The position numbers were made by a program, and so were the translations under genes. The notes beneath the pieces are model-generated. The model was not told where the DNA came from and made no database searches. It was given only the letters and a program-made list of their open reading frames with translations. This document shows, one piece after another, positions 17,773 to 25,584 of a stretch of 64,000 bases of DNA (the first letter of the stretch is position 1; the number at the start of each line of letters is the position of its first letter). The stretch is from UBA2779 sp965232615 (GTDB lineage: Bacteria > Spirochaetota > Spirochaetia > DSM-2461): positions 1,488,001-1,552,000 of the forward strand of contig OZ246985.1 of the NCBI GenBank assembly GCA_965232615.1, written 5' to 3'.

Positions 17773-19268
17773 AATTCAAAACCCTCCCGTTCAAGCAGCA
17801 GTTCCAGTTCATTTTCCGCAGTTTCAAGTTCGGTCAGCCTGGCTTTGAAATCCCGGAGGGCTTCTTCTACGGTAATTTTATCTTCTTCGAGCGGCTTTTG
17901 GACGTACCTTGCAATGTTCAGGTTAAAATCATTTTCTTTGAGCTCGGCATACTCGACCCAGCGAGTAACGCCTTCTTCCTCAAAGGAGCTTTGCTTTTGT
18001 TTCTTGTAGAGCTGATAAATTTCGTCGGCCTGTCCAGTGGTCATGGTGTTTTGGGCTCGGCCTTTGGTATAGATTTCCTCCGCATTGATAAACAACACCG
18101 GTGATTTTGCTTTGACTGATTTTCTCAAAACAAGGATGGAGGCAGGAATTCCTGTTCCATAGAATAAGTTGCCAGCTAATCCAATCACCGCTTCTATAGC
18201 GCCCAAATCCAAGAGTTTCTTCCGGATCTTCGCCTCTGCACCGGATCTGAATAAAACCCCATGAGGCAGAACAACGGCCATCCGGCCACTGCCTTCCTTC
18301 ATGGATGTGTACATATGCATGACCCATGCAAAATCGCCATTAGTCTTTGGGGCCAGCCCGAACGTATGCCTGTTAAAAGGATCGGATGACCACTTCTCAT
18401 GGCCCCATTCTTTTAGGCTGAAGGGTGGATTTGCGATTACGCAATCAAACTGTTCCAAACGGTCGTAAGTCAAAAACTTCGGATCTCTCAGGGTATCTCC
18501 GCGTCGTATCTCAAAATCTTCCATCCCGTGGAGATAGAGATTCATCCGTGCGATCGATTCGGTTGTCAGATTTTTTTCCTGCCCTTTAAGCTTCAATAGT
18601 CGTGGGTCGCCACCATGCTCACGCACATGATGAACAGTTTCCAAAAGCATTCCGCCGGTGCCACAAGCGGGGTCGTAAACGGTTTCCCCGGGTTGAGGAT
18701 CCAGCACATTGACCATTAAGCGGACGATTGAGCGGGGTGTATAAAATTCTCCGGCCTTCTTGTTGGCCTTATCGGCAAATCGCTTAATCAGATATTCATA
18801 GGCTCTACCCATGTCGTCATCACGAACATGACCGACACCGAGCTTTATTTTATTGAAGTGATTCAGGAGCTGGAGGAGCAGATGGTCTGGGAGGCGTTCT
18901 TTGTTGGTCCATGGCGCATCTCCAAAAATTCCATAGAGACGGTCATTGGTCTTTTCGATTCCAGGAAAAGCAGCTTTCAGCGCTTTACCAACATCCTTTG
19001 TTGCGGCAATGACATCATCCCAATGGCATCCCTCTGGCACTTCAATGCGGTGCTGTTCTGGCGCTTTTGCCATTTCTTCGTCGCCATAGAACTCCATGGC
19101 TTCTTCAAATTCTTCATCATAAACATCACAAACCCGCTTGAAGAACAGTATGGGAAAGATGTACGTCTTGTAGTCAGACGCATCAATCGGGCCTGTAATA
19201 ATATGTGCCGCTTCCCACAAATGACGTTCAAGGTCATTAAGCGATAGCTTGCTTTTCTTATCGTTCAT
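17769..19268 (-). CDS. hsdM: Type I DNA methyltransferase subunit HsdM (first copy)
   Basis: 499 residues, same domain order as the next gene: N-terminal helical domain (LERHLWEAAHIITGPIDAS), the EFYTPRSIVRLMV region, motif I DPACGTGG (about 196), motif IV NPPFSLKEWG (about 275) and a C-terminal coiled segment rich in Glu/Leu that contacts HsdS. NPPF in place of NPPY is a normal variant in adenine methyltransferases. First enzyme gene after the HTH regulator. Confidence 0.94.
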   Translation of the reverse strand: MNDKKSKLSLNDLERHLWEAAHIITGPIDASDYKTYIFPILFFKRVCDVYDEEFEEAMEFYGDEEMAKAPEQHRIEVPEGCHWDDVIAATKDVGKALKAAFPGIEKTNDRLYGIFGDAPWTNKERLPDHLLLQLLNHFNKIKLGVGHVRDDDMGRAYEYLIKRFADKANKKAGEFYTPRSIVRLMVNVLDPQPGETVYDPACGTGGMLLETVHHVREHGGDPRLLKLKGQEKNLTTESIARMNLYLHGMEDFEIRRGDTLRDPKFLTYDRLEQFDCVIANPPFSLKEWGHEKWSSDPFNRHTFGLAPKTNGDFAWVMHMYTSMKEGSGRMAVVLPHGVLFRSGAEAKIRKKLLDLGAIEAVIGLAGNLFYGTGIPASILVLRKSVKAKSPVLFINAEEIYTKGRAQNTMTTGQADEIYQLYKKQKQSSFEEEGVTRWVEYAELKENDFNLNIARYVQKPLEEDKITVEEALRDFKARLTELETAENELELLLEREGFEL

Positions 19269-19294
19269 ATTCGGTCTTCCATCTTTCCGAGTTA

Positions 19295-19504
19295 TTAATC
19301 TTCTTTTTCATCGGTGATATGAGAAGCCGCGCCGCCAGCCTCAACCCATGCATCTACCTGATCTTTTTTGAATTTCCACAGGCGGCCCATTCGATGCGCG
19401 GGCATTCCGTGCTTATCTATCCACTTGTAGACGGTATCCTTACCGATCCCAAGGTATTTGCATATTTCGTCCACTGACAACCAGCGATCATCCATTTCTG
19501 CCAT
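19295..19504 (-). CDS. Small excisionase-type helix-turn-helix protein, island 1 regulator
   Basis: 69 residues of the MerR/excisionase-like HTH_17 type: LSVDEICKYLGIGKDTVYKW is the HTH and MGRLWKFKKDQVDAWV the wing. It is paralogous to the BREX-operon leader protein at 50677-50874 (conserved WLxVDxICKYL, VYKWI, MPxHRxGRxWxFK). First gene after a strong promoter; likely an autoregulator of the RM operon, or a recombination directionality factor. RBS GGAGGAG precedes the ATG. Confidence 0.88.
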   Translation of the reverse strand: MAEMDDRWLSVDEICKYLGIGKDTVYKWIDKHGMPAHRMGRLWKFKKDQVDAWVEAGGAASHITDEKED

Positions 19505-19606
19505 GTCTGATACTCCTCCTGGGGGCTATTGCTTTTTGCCATGACCTCAACTGAGGCAGTTAAGGAATACCGCAAATACAACACTCCCACTTTAATTCAC
19601 CTTGCA

Positions 19607-19635
19607 AATATACTGAGATGAAAGCCGGAAGTCAA
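19607..19635 (-). promoter_or_regulatory. Sigma-70-type promoter of the RM operon
   Basis: On the minus strand TTGACT (-35, 19630-19635), a 17-bp spacer and TATATT (-10, 19607-19612). The BREX operon has the same layout (TTGATT, 17 bp, TATATT) with both HTH genes the same distance away. Predicted leader about 95 nt. Confidence 0.8.
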
Positions 19636-19644
19636 ATATTCTTT

Positions 19645-19659
19645 GCCGATTTAAGCCGA
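19645..19659 (-). promoter_or_regulatory. Candidate operator: two GCCGA boxes, island 1
   Basis: GCCGA at 19645 and 19655 (plus-strand reading), one helical turn apart and 9 bp upstream of the -35. The first box begins 141 bp from the HTH start codon, exactly as at the BREX promoter. Likely bound by the paralogous HTH proteins. Confidence 0.6.
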
Positions 19660-19666
19660 TTTCAGT

Positions 19667-19994
19667 CTATTCTGCTGGATACCAGCGTCCAGAGGCTATC
19701 CTCTCCATATTATGACCGAGCTTGTAATTGTATAAACCAACCGGATCAAGTCGCTCGACTCTACCGCCACCAGAACCCGCGTATAAACACACTGCAAACG
19801 GGTGTCGGCAATGGGATCGGCGGTTCCGGTGGCAAGTATGCTGCTCTCCGGGACTTCCAGGGCCGGGAATCCGGCGGGCAGATGATAGAGCCTGCCCCAT
19901 GTGGTGGCGGGTTCATGCTGATGGCCCGGGTGCAGAACCGGTCAAAGTTCCAGAATCCCTTTTTCAAGATTCCATAGACAAAAAACCTTAACAA
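19667..19994 (-). pseudogene. Gamma-glutamylcyclotransferase-like gene, frameshifted (left copy)
   Basis: The start MLRFFVYGILKKGFWNFDRF is typical of the GGCT/AIG2 fold. The family's next block, TTWGRLYHLPAGFPALEVPE, is in another frame; one lost base at the codons after AISM explains this (restoring AISMEPATTWG). The C-terminal part is also shorter than in the right copy at 51041-51543. Both copies share the same frameshift, so decay came before the duplication. It forms a pair with the amidotransferase remnant upstream. Confidence 0.75.
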
Positions 19995-20107
19995 TTGCTG
20001 ATTGGGGATTTCGGACTGCTGATTTGGGAATGTGGGATTTAGGCATTTTTCACTCCTATTTTGATGGTTTCTTTAAATCCGAAGTCGCAAATCCGACCTC
20101 CGCAATC
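19994..20107. repeat. Heptad-repeat inverted arrays (GATT type), first pair
   Basis: Plus-strand arm with GATT/GGATTT units every 7 bp (19996-20044), then a short spacer and the complementary AATCCGA-type arm (20076-20107). Same organisation as at the S23 genes but without a gene. Repeated at 51543-51656 within direct repeat A. Confidence 0.7.
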
Positions 20108-20739
20108 TATTTTGCCTCCATGAATACAGAAGATTTCAAAAACAGAACAAAGGCTTTTGCCCTGTGGAATTTCAAGCTCGCGCCAGCCGGACGATTTCGG
20201 ATTTTGGATTTCGGAATGTGGATTTTTAGAATGGGAGTTGTGGGCGTGTGAGCTTCGAACTTCAGCCATGTCTTCAAATCCGCAATCGCCAATCTGCAAT
20301 CCCCAATCAATATATTCTGGTTCCGAGGCGTAGAGCACCGCCTGGTGTTTGCGGCTGTAACGCAGCGACAGTAGCTTGTTCCCCTTAATGACGATAATGG
20401 CCCCGGGATCGAGTCGTGAGGCCAACACGGCGCTCATTTGGCAGCGACACAGGCGCAGGGCCTTGCGGAAGCCTCGACCGTCAATGGTTCCGTCGGGAGC
20501 AAAGCGATTAGCCAGCCGGAAAAGTAGCTTGCTGTCCACCTCGACATAGCGAGGCAGGCCGAGCCTGCGGAACAGATAGTCGGCATTATAGATGGTGCCG
20601 TTATGGGTGCCGATATGGTGAATGGCGTCTGGCCTTTCATGATCTCCACCAGCTCCGCGAAGTTTTTCCCTTCCACAGCGATGCCGTCAGCTTCCAGCGG
20701 TTCGCCGTCCCGTGTCGTCGAGTGGATCAGTATCTTCAT
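20100..20739 (-). pseudogene. Class II glutamine amidotransferase-like gene, frameshifted
   Basis: Starts MKILIHSTTRDGEPLEADG after a good RBS. Near 20620 the frame shifts and continues HIGTHNGTIYNADYLFRRLG and VEVDSKLLFRLANRFA, then DPGAIIVIKGNKLLSLRYSR, which matches GATase II domains. No N-terminal catalytic Cys is evident, so it was atypical or already truncated. The C-terminal frame runs into heptad repeats giving the low-complexity tail HSKNPHSEIQNPKS. Exact 3' limit uncertain. Its start overlaps an upstream ORF stop (ATGA). Confidence 0.7.
20189..20312. repeat. Heptad-repeat inverted arrays (GATT type), second pair
   Basis: Arm 1 (20189-20240): CGATTTC-GGATTTT-GGATTTC-GGAATGT and further units. 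Arm 2 (20276-20312): AATCCGC-AATCGCC-AATCTGC-AATCCCC-AATC. The arms are complementary in consensus and separated by about 35 bp. They lie in the amidotransferase reading frame and encode repetitive peptide. Confidence 0.72.
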
Positions 20740-20921
20740 GATTCACCTCCTAAAACAGAAAGGCCGGGATTAGACCCGGCCTCTGTGGTTTGAATGGTGG
20801 TTTCGGTTTCATCCGGTTTGGGACGACCGTTCCTGAAGGCCACATCACCGGACATGTTTTTCATCAGGTGTAATCGGGCGGTTTTGAACTCATCCCTGAT
20901 CAGGCCGCCCAGCACGGTTCG
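20736..20921 (-). pseudogene. Short ORF remnant upstream of the amidotransferase
   Basis: About 60 codons open from a GTG near 20915: VLGGLIRDEFKTARLHLMKN and later MSGDVAFRNGRPKPDETET. The upstream part is lost (TAG in frame just before). Charged and non-repetitive, it looks like the C-terminus of a real protein, but I do not recognise the family. Its stop overlaps the ATG of the amidotransferase remnant, so they were once co-translated. Confidence 0.45.
20752..20782 (-). terminator. Terminator-like hairpin
   Basis: AGGCCGGG-TCTAAT-CCCGGCCT stem-loop followed on the minus strand by TTCTGTTTT. It lies just before the RBS of the amidotransferase remnant and could attenuate it. The T tract is imperfect. 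Confidence 0.5.
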
Positions 20922-21000
20922 CTACTTCCTTATCGCGGTAAAGTAGGAGACGCTTTTCTAACGGCGAAGTACACGTACGGGGTTTTTTGAACTGCGAATT

Positions 21001-21160
21001 GAGGTACCCTTGACACGAAGTGGGCTATGAAAGCTTGTAAGGAGGGAAGTCCGACAGGCTCCTGGTGGATGGATTTGCCGTGGGTGGGGGTGCGCACTCT
21101 GGAAAAGGAATCATGGAAAGTCATCCCGGTTTCACCGCCGAGATTGATTTCCGATGGAGG
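21001..21160. repeat. Direct repeat B, left copy (island end / att-like)
   Basis: About 160 bp matching 53798-53958 with a few substitutions. Both copies end in CCGATGGAGG, whose TGGAGG is the 3' acceptor end of tmRNA in the right copy. After 21160 the sequences differ completely: tmRNA continues on the right, unrelated DNA on the left. This is the pattern of an attachment site left by a second integration at ssrA. Confidence 0.85.
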
Positions 21161-21386
21161 ACACGGAGTCTTACCCCAATTCGTTCTCCCAATCAAAATA
21201 CATCCGCAAACACTGTTTATTCAACACCTTACCGCACATCAAACTCCTTCAACCTGCCGGACTCCGAGAAAAATTTAATTCTCTACATTTTCCCGAAACA
21301 GAGAACGGACGTGGGTTCGATTCCCGATTGAATACCCGACGGTGTGTTTCACAAACCATGTCTGGTTGCCTCCACATACATCACCT
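21161..21386. other. Left end of island 2, no gene recognised
   Basis: 226 bp between repeat B and the methyltransferase stop. Several short overlapping frames, none convincing. A tRNA T-arm-like string (GGGTTCGATTCCCG near 21314) occurs without the rest of a tRNA. Confidence 0.4.
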
Positions 21387-22142
21387 TCAGATCTTTTTGG
21401 CGATGTAAACGCCATAGCTGAAGTGCTCCCGGTGTTTTTCATAGAGGGCAATTTCAGCCTTTTCACATTCGATAATTTCCCTTGCCTGATCACTCCCACC
21501 ATTCCGTTCGAGGAAGGCATCGAACCCGTTTTGCATGGGCCGGTAATAATTCTCGATCCAGCAACTCGTGGGCAGATAAAAATAGCCTTCCGGAATGTAG
21601 CCATGCCGTTCGAGAATTCCGATCTTTGCCGAGGCAACATCGATCTCGGGATACTCCGCATTCCAGTGGGATTGAAGATCGGCCGGTCGGTCAGCAGTCA
21701 GCCATGTGATTTCCGAAACGATGAGTTTACCTCCCGGTTTCAGGAAGCGCCTCCAAGCTGATACTCCGGCTTCAAAACCCATATTATAGATCGCACCCTC
21801 CGACCAGATGACATCGAACTCCTCATCGGCAAAAGGCAGCGCGTCCATGGAACAGCTCAAGGTGGTTATTTTGTCTGCCACGCCGTGCTCGTTGGCTCTG
21901 GTTTGAAGCTCCTCAAGAAATTCCGGCAGGAAGTCCACGGCGGTAATTTCGGCATCCAGTTCCTTGGCAAGCTGGATAGTTGAAGCGCCGGTGCCACAAC
22001 CGATATCCGCAATCTTTAAAGGGCGTGATTTATCGAGTCCGGCCAGCATCAAAGCTTGTTTTGTCTCGGCTTCGCCTCCCGGGCCTTGTCTGAAATTTGA
22101 TCTATGCAGATCAATCAAAAGCTGCATTTGTAAGTCGTCCAT
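21387..22142 (-). CDS. Class I SAM-dependent methyltransferase (small molecule type)
   Basis: 251 residues. Motif I DIGCGTGASTIQLAKE near residue 44, acidic motif II (ITAVDFLPEFLEEL), motif IV-like FDVIWSEGAIYNMGF and post-motif GGKLIVSEITWL, so a Methyltransf_11/25-type fold. The MDDLQMQLLIDLHRSNFRQGPGG start is typical of a widespread uncharacterised family. No DNA-target motif (NPPY, PCQ) is present, so it is probably not a DNA modification enzyme. Last gene of the BREX polycistron; cargo or detoxification role unknown. Confidence 0.85.
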   Translation of the reverse strand: MDDLQMQLLIDLHRSNFRQGPGGEAETKQALMLAGLDKSRPLKIADIGCGTGASTIQLAKELDAEITAVDFLPEFLEELQTRANEHGVADKITTLSCSMDALPFADEEFDVIWSEGAIYNMGFEAGVSAWRRFLKPGGKLIVSEITWLTADRPADLQSHWNAEYPEIDVASAKIGILERHGYIPEGYFYLPTSCWIENYYRPMQNGFDAFLERNGGSDQAREIIECEKAEIALYEKHREHFSYGVYIAKKI

Positions 22143-22151
22143 AGTTTCTCC

Positions 22152-22316
22152 TCAATCAATATCGCTAATCAGTCTCTCTGCCAGCTCCCGAACGCCATCA
22201 GGATAGCCGTGCCGGATCTCATCTGGGGACTGAAACTCAACCAGACTCCCCAGTGCATCACCGGCAAGCTGGCCAAGCAGGCATCCTTGGGCTCTGGATG
22301 TTCTGTCTATGCCCAT
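22152..22316 (-). pseudogene. ADP-ribosylglycohydrolase, N-terminal stub
   Basis: 54 codons. The frame reads GCLLGQLAGDALGSLVEFQS and then YPDGVRELAERLI before TGA, which is the N-terminal signature of the DraG/ARH ADP-ribosylglycohydrolase family (usually about 250-350 residues). The metal-binding and catalytic parts are missing. It overlaps the mcrC stop by 10 bases and ends 9 bp before the methyltransferase gene, so operon coupling survived the truncation. Confidence 0.75.
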
Positions 22317-23755
22317 GCAGCAATCTTCTCCTTAATCAGTATTTTCGAATGAATAGTATCAATGAACATACGACACTGATCGCTCATGAGCCTGTTAAAA
22401 TCAAGAGATGTATTATCAGGGATTTTCAGAAAAAGGACATGAAACGGGATTTCTTGCCCCTGCTGGCGAATAACATCGGAAATCAGCCCCTGCGTTTTAT
22501 CCAGATTGAGTGAAGCCCATCGTTCTTCGGATATTGGGTAAACAAAGCCACAGCCGTTTATAGCGGCTCCATTCCCATACTGACCTATGTATGTGTGCAA
22601 CTGGAAAAGGTCTTCGCGCTTGACCCCGAACTGTGGATCAAAGGCTTTATACTTCACATCAAAAACGTAAAGGCCGCCATCACTCTCAAAGACAAGGTCC
22701 GGTTCAAGTTTACGCATATAGCCTTTGAGAGCACCGGCCGGTATTTCATAGCGTTGCTCGAACTTGCTAAGCAGGCGAACCCCATCTCGCTTGATGAGCT
22801 TCCGAATGAAATATTCGAAAAGCATCGATATATCGAAAAAGAAGGCGCTCGAATCATGCTGGGAGTCAAAATCAGAACCTTGCTGGCTGATAACTTGCTT
22901 CGACAAATCTATCAGCACGTTATAGTCGTTGTAGAAGGGATTGGTGAAATACGGTGTTCTCAAAATTTCCTGACGGGATCTTTTCACGCCCTGATTGGCG
23001 GTAAGAAACGCGTTGTAGACATTCCTTGTTCGCTGGCAAAAAGAATAATGCTCAACCGCCTCATAGGCTTTGATAAAAAGAGAGGTCGCGGGGCTGTCGT
23101 AGCTGTGTTCACGGTAGGAGCATAAATACTTTCCAGAGGTTTTGTTCCGGAAGTAGTCAACCGCATCAATTGTTCCGCGAACGCGGGAAATCCGATCATT
23201 CTTTGTAATGTAGGTCTTGGGCAGCCCCAGCCGGTAAGCTCTCTTGAATTTGATATTCCAAAGATATGCAAGGAGCCACTCGTAACCATCGGAGTGACTT
23301 TCACCGCCAATATTTTCCAGTTCAAGAAACCCGTCGGCATCAGCAATGATGTACTGAAGGAAAGCATCACCAAAACGCGAGCTGATCTTCAGGGAATAAT
23401 CGCCACGTTTGACAAACCCAATCAGATTGCCGGTGTTGAGATTGAAATTTCTGGCATCCGTACCCGTTACACCGATAAAGCCACCGTCGGTATTGTGTTC
23501 GTAATCTTCATCATTGAATAGGATTAGTGCATCGGCAATATTGTCATTCAGTGTTTTTTCGACATCACGAGAAACCGAATTCAAAAAATGCCAAATGGCA
23601 GACTCGTTATTCAACACCTTTTCCCTTTGCCGGTGTTCTCTGGAATGTAGCTGAATCGGTTGTAAAAACCTGTGATTTGTCAACACGCCATCGTTGACCA
23701 AATAAGACTGGTTATCGACCAGAGTCCCGTTCTTTATGATATCGAACAGCCACAC
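22307..23755 (-). CDS. mcrC: McrC-family nuclease subunit of a McrBC-type restriction system
   Basis: 482 residues. The PD-(D/E)xK nuclease core is near the C-terminus: EPDLVFESDGGLYVFDVKYK (about 350-370) gives the Asp and the DxK pair. The N-terminal part is the McrC/LlaJI-like region (IGFVKRGDYSLKISSRFGDA). It cleaves DNA with McrB driving translocation, typically at modified cytosines. It lies 3 bp after mcrB. Confidence 0.92.
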   Translation of the reverse strand: MWLFDIIKNGTLVDNQSYLVNDGVLTNHRFLQPIQLHSREHRQREKVLNNESAIWHFLNSVSRDVEKTLNDNIADALILFNDEDYEHNTDGGFIGVTGTDARNFNLNTGNLIGFVKRGDYSLKISSRFGDAFLQYIIADADGFLELENIGGESHSDGYEWLLAYLWNIKFKRAYRLGLPKTYITKNDRISRVRGTIDAVDYFRNKTSGKYLCSYREHSYDSPATSLFIKAYEAVEHYSFCQRTRNVYNAFLTANQGVKRSRQEILRTPYFTNPFYNDYNVLIDLSKQVISQQGSDFDSQHDSSAFFFDISMLFEYFIRKLIKRDGVRLLSKFEQRYEIPAGALKGYMRKLEPDLVFESDGGLYVFDVKYKAFDPQFGVKREDLFQLHTYIGQYGNGAAINGCGFVYPISEERWASLNLDKTQGLISDVIRQQGQEIPFHVLFLKIPDNTSLDFNRLMSDQCRMFIDTIHSKILIKEKIAAWA

Positions 23756-23758
23756 GAT

Positions 23759-25465
23759 TTAAACCCCGAATGCCTTTCCGAAAGAACCGATGAGCTCAGC
23801 CTCCTTGCCGGTACCGCGTAGGTATTCCTGCAGCAAAGGCCGGATGCAATCATCCCAGACATGCTCTCTTACTTCCGCAACCGTAAGGCTGGTGGCATAC
23901 TTCAAGTTCATCAAATAGGCATGACCTATTTGGTAATCATGGCCCAGCAAAGGTTCCTCGGCTATCTGGGTGTTCAACCGTTCAAGGTTATCCGCCAGAG
24001 GTACCCAGGTTTTGCAGAACTGGTTCAGATGGTATCTCAACAGCCCTGTATCCGGCGTCACTTCTTCCCAGCGGAATCTGCGTCGGAGAGCGAAATCAAA
24101 GCTTTCTACACTCCGGTCAATGGTATTCATCGTTCCGATCAGATAGATGTTTGTCGGGATGAAAAACAGGTATCCTTGATCGGTCTGAAGCATGCCGGTG
24201 CCTTCGTTATTCAAATTGGCATATTGGGTTTTGACGCTACCTTTAATGCCTCGATATTCCAAGCAATACATCAGCTCACCAAAAACCCGAGACAACTCAG
24301 CCCGGTTAACTTCATCGATTATGAAAAAAAATGGAGGTACAGCATCGGATACCAGCTTGGATGAGTCTGATATTTCGAAGATATACTGCCAATGATCACC
24401 TGATAATTTTTCTCTATGGGGACGAAGCTCATCGATTGTAATTGATTCCCAGTCCCGATCGAGACCAAGACCGAAAACATCAATTTCCCACTTACCGGCG
24501 TTTCGGCAGAATTCCTTGAAAACACCATTTTGCAACGTCAGCTGAGCGGTTCCATTACCATCCAGAACCGGGCGTAAGCCATCCATGAAATCCTCATAGC
24601 TGAAAGACGGATGAAACTGTACCAGCTTAATCTGGCTTGCATGTGTGAGACTGCTGTTCGGAGCAAACTCTTCTTTCCAGATATCAAACAACAGGGAGGT
24701 CTGCTGGCGAGCTTGGTATGTTTTCCCTATTCCGGGAGCGCCGTATTTAACGATCTGCTTTTTCAGGCTGAATGGATTGGACAGATTCTCGTAGAGCAAC
24801 CAAACAAAATTACTCAGATAAAACTCGTCCGTTTCAATCTCTGTGTCCCTAATTTTGTATTTTTTATACTCATTTGAATCACTAACATTCGACTCAATCT
24901 CATCCAACTCAATATTATCCTTAATTTTATTCATTAACCACTGATTTTTTGAGAACCAATCATCTCCACTTGGTTTATCTTTTTCGGTTAATACAATGAT
25001 TTTTTCTATTTCTGTAAGCCAGCTGAAGACCTGATTAAACTTACCGGAATCAACAGTAGTAGAGACATCGAGCGTGCAGGCTGCCGCCACACGATTGACA
25101 AGAACCGGATTGTTGGACTTGCCTTGGGCAGACCACGCATCGTCAAATTTCCGGAAGTTATCTTTGTCTGGTTTCAGGATAAATTTTTCCAGCGCAGATA
25201 TGAATGTCTCGTTTTTGATGAAAGCCTGAAAGTTTTCATCGCTTAAAACAGACTGACCGCGAGAAGCGATCCCGTTACTTTTTTCATAGAGGAGCTGCTT
25301 CAGGAAAGCCTCATCAGTTTGAGATAAGCCTTCTCCTGATTTGATACGTTCACGGATCTGTCCGACCTGACCGTAAAACTCACGATAGTCATCATGCCAG
25401 CCTTTGACTTCGTGTTTCCGGTTTTCAATCAGGTACTTGTAAAGATTTTTCAGTCTGCTTTTCAT
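23759..25465 (-). CDS. mcrB: McrB-family AAA+ GTPase subunit
   Basis: 568 residues. The N-terminal about 220 residues are a recognition domain that does not resemble the EcoKMcrBC DUF3578 domain. The AAA+ motor has Walker A GAPGIGKT (about 239), Walker B FFFIIDEVNRAELSRVFGEL and the McrB-specific LIGTMNTIDRSVESFDFALRR, where MNxxDR marks the GTP-specific clade. With McrC it restricts DNA carrying modified bases. Its ATG overlaps the stop of a 35-residue ORF. Confidence 0.93.
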   Translation of the reverse strand: MKSRLKNLYKYLIENRKHEVKGWHDDYREFYGQVGQIRERIKSGEGLSQTDEAFLKQLLYEKSNGIASRGQSVLSDENFQAFIKNETFISALEKFILKPDKDNFRKFDDAWSAQGKSNNPVLVNRVAAACTLDVSTTVDSGKFNQVFSWLTEIEKIIVLTEKDKPSGDDWFSKNQWLMNKIKDNIELDEIESNVSDSNEYKKYKIRDTEIETDEFYLSNFVWLLYENLSNPFSLKKQIVKYGAPGIGKTYQARQQTSLLFDIWKEEFAPNSSLTHASQIKLVQFHPSFSYEDFMDGLRPVLDGNGTAQLTLQNGVFKEFCRNAGKWEIDVFGLGLDRDWESITIDELRPHREKLSGDHWQYIFEISDSSKLVSDAVPPFFFIIDEVNRAELSRVFGELMYCLEYRGIKGSVKTQYANLNNEGTGMLQTDQGYLFFIPTNIYLIGTMNTIDRSVESFDFALRRRFRWEEVTPDTGLLRYHLNQFCKTWVPLADNLERLNTQIAEEPLLGHDYQIGHAYLMNLKYATSLTVAEVREHVWDDCIRPLLQEYLRGTGKEAELIGSFGKAFGV

Positions 25466-25569
25466 TTCAGCCCCTTATTTTCTAAATCGTTCTCTTGTTC
25501 AGCGATCGGCAGTTCCTCCAGCTCGAAAAGGTCGTGTGACATGTGGCGAACACCTATGTTGTATTCCAT
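25462..25569 (-). CDS. Small acidic 35-residue ORF coupled to mcrB
   Basis: MEYNIGVRHMSHDLFELEEL, then an acidic tail ending KGLK. An RBS-like GGGAGA lies 7 bp before the ATG, and the stop overlaps the mcrB ATG (ATGA). No family recognised. It could be a genuine small subunit or inhibitor of McrB, or merely a leader ORF that couples mcrB translation to sbcC. Confidence 0.5.
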   Translation of the reverse strand: MEYNIGVRHMSHDLFELEELPIAEQENDLENKGLK

Positions 25570-25584
25570 CAGTATCTCTCCCTA

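Larger units (their letters stand above)
19793..20485. repeat. Direct repeat A, left copy (693 bp)
   Basis: Nearly identical to 51342-52034 over its whole length (constant offset 31,549). It covers parts of the GGCT and class II amidotransferase remnants with their heptad-repeat arrays. The right copy is cut at the IS1634-like element. Confidence 0.92.

Noticed and set aside
20930..21196. 88-codon ORF over left repeat B
   Set aside because: The conserved peptide between the two B copies is fully explained by the DNA repeat, and the flanks diverge in all frames.
21300..21340. tRNA-like T arm (GGGTTCGATTCCCG)
   Set aside because: No matching acceptor, D or anticodon arms around it; at most a fragment.
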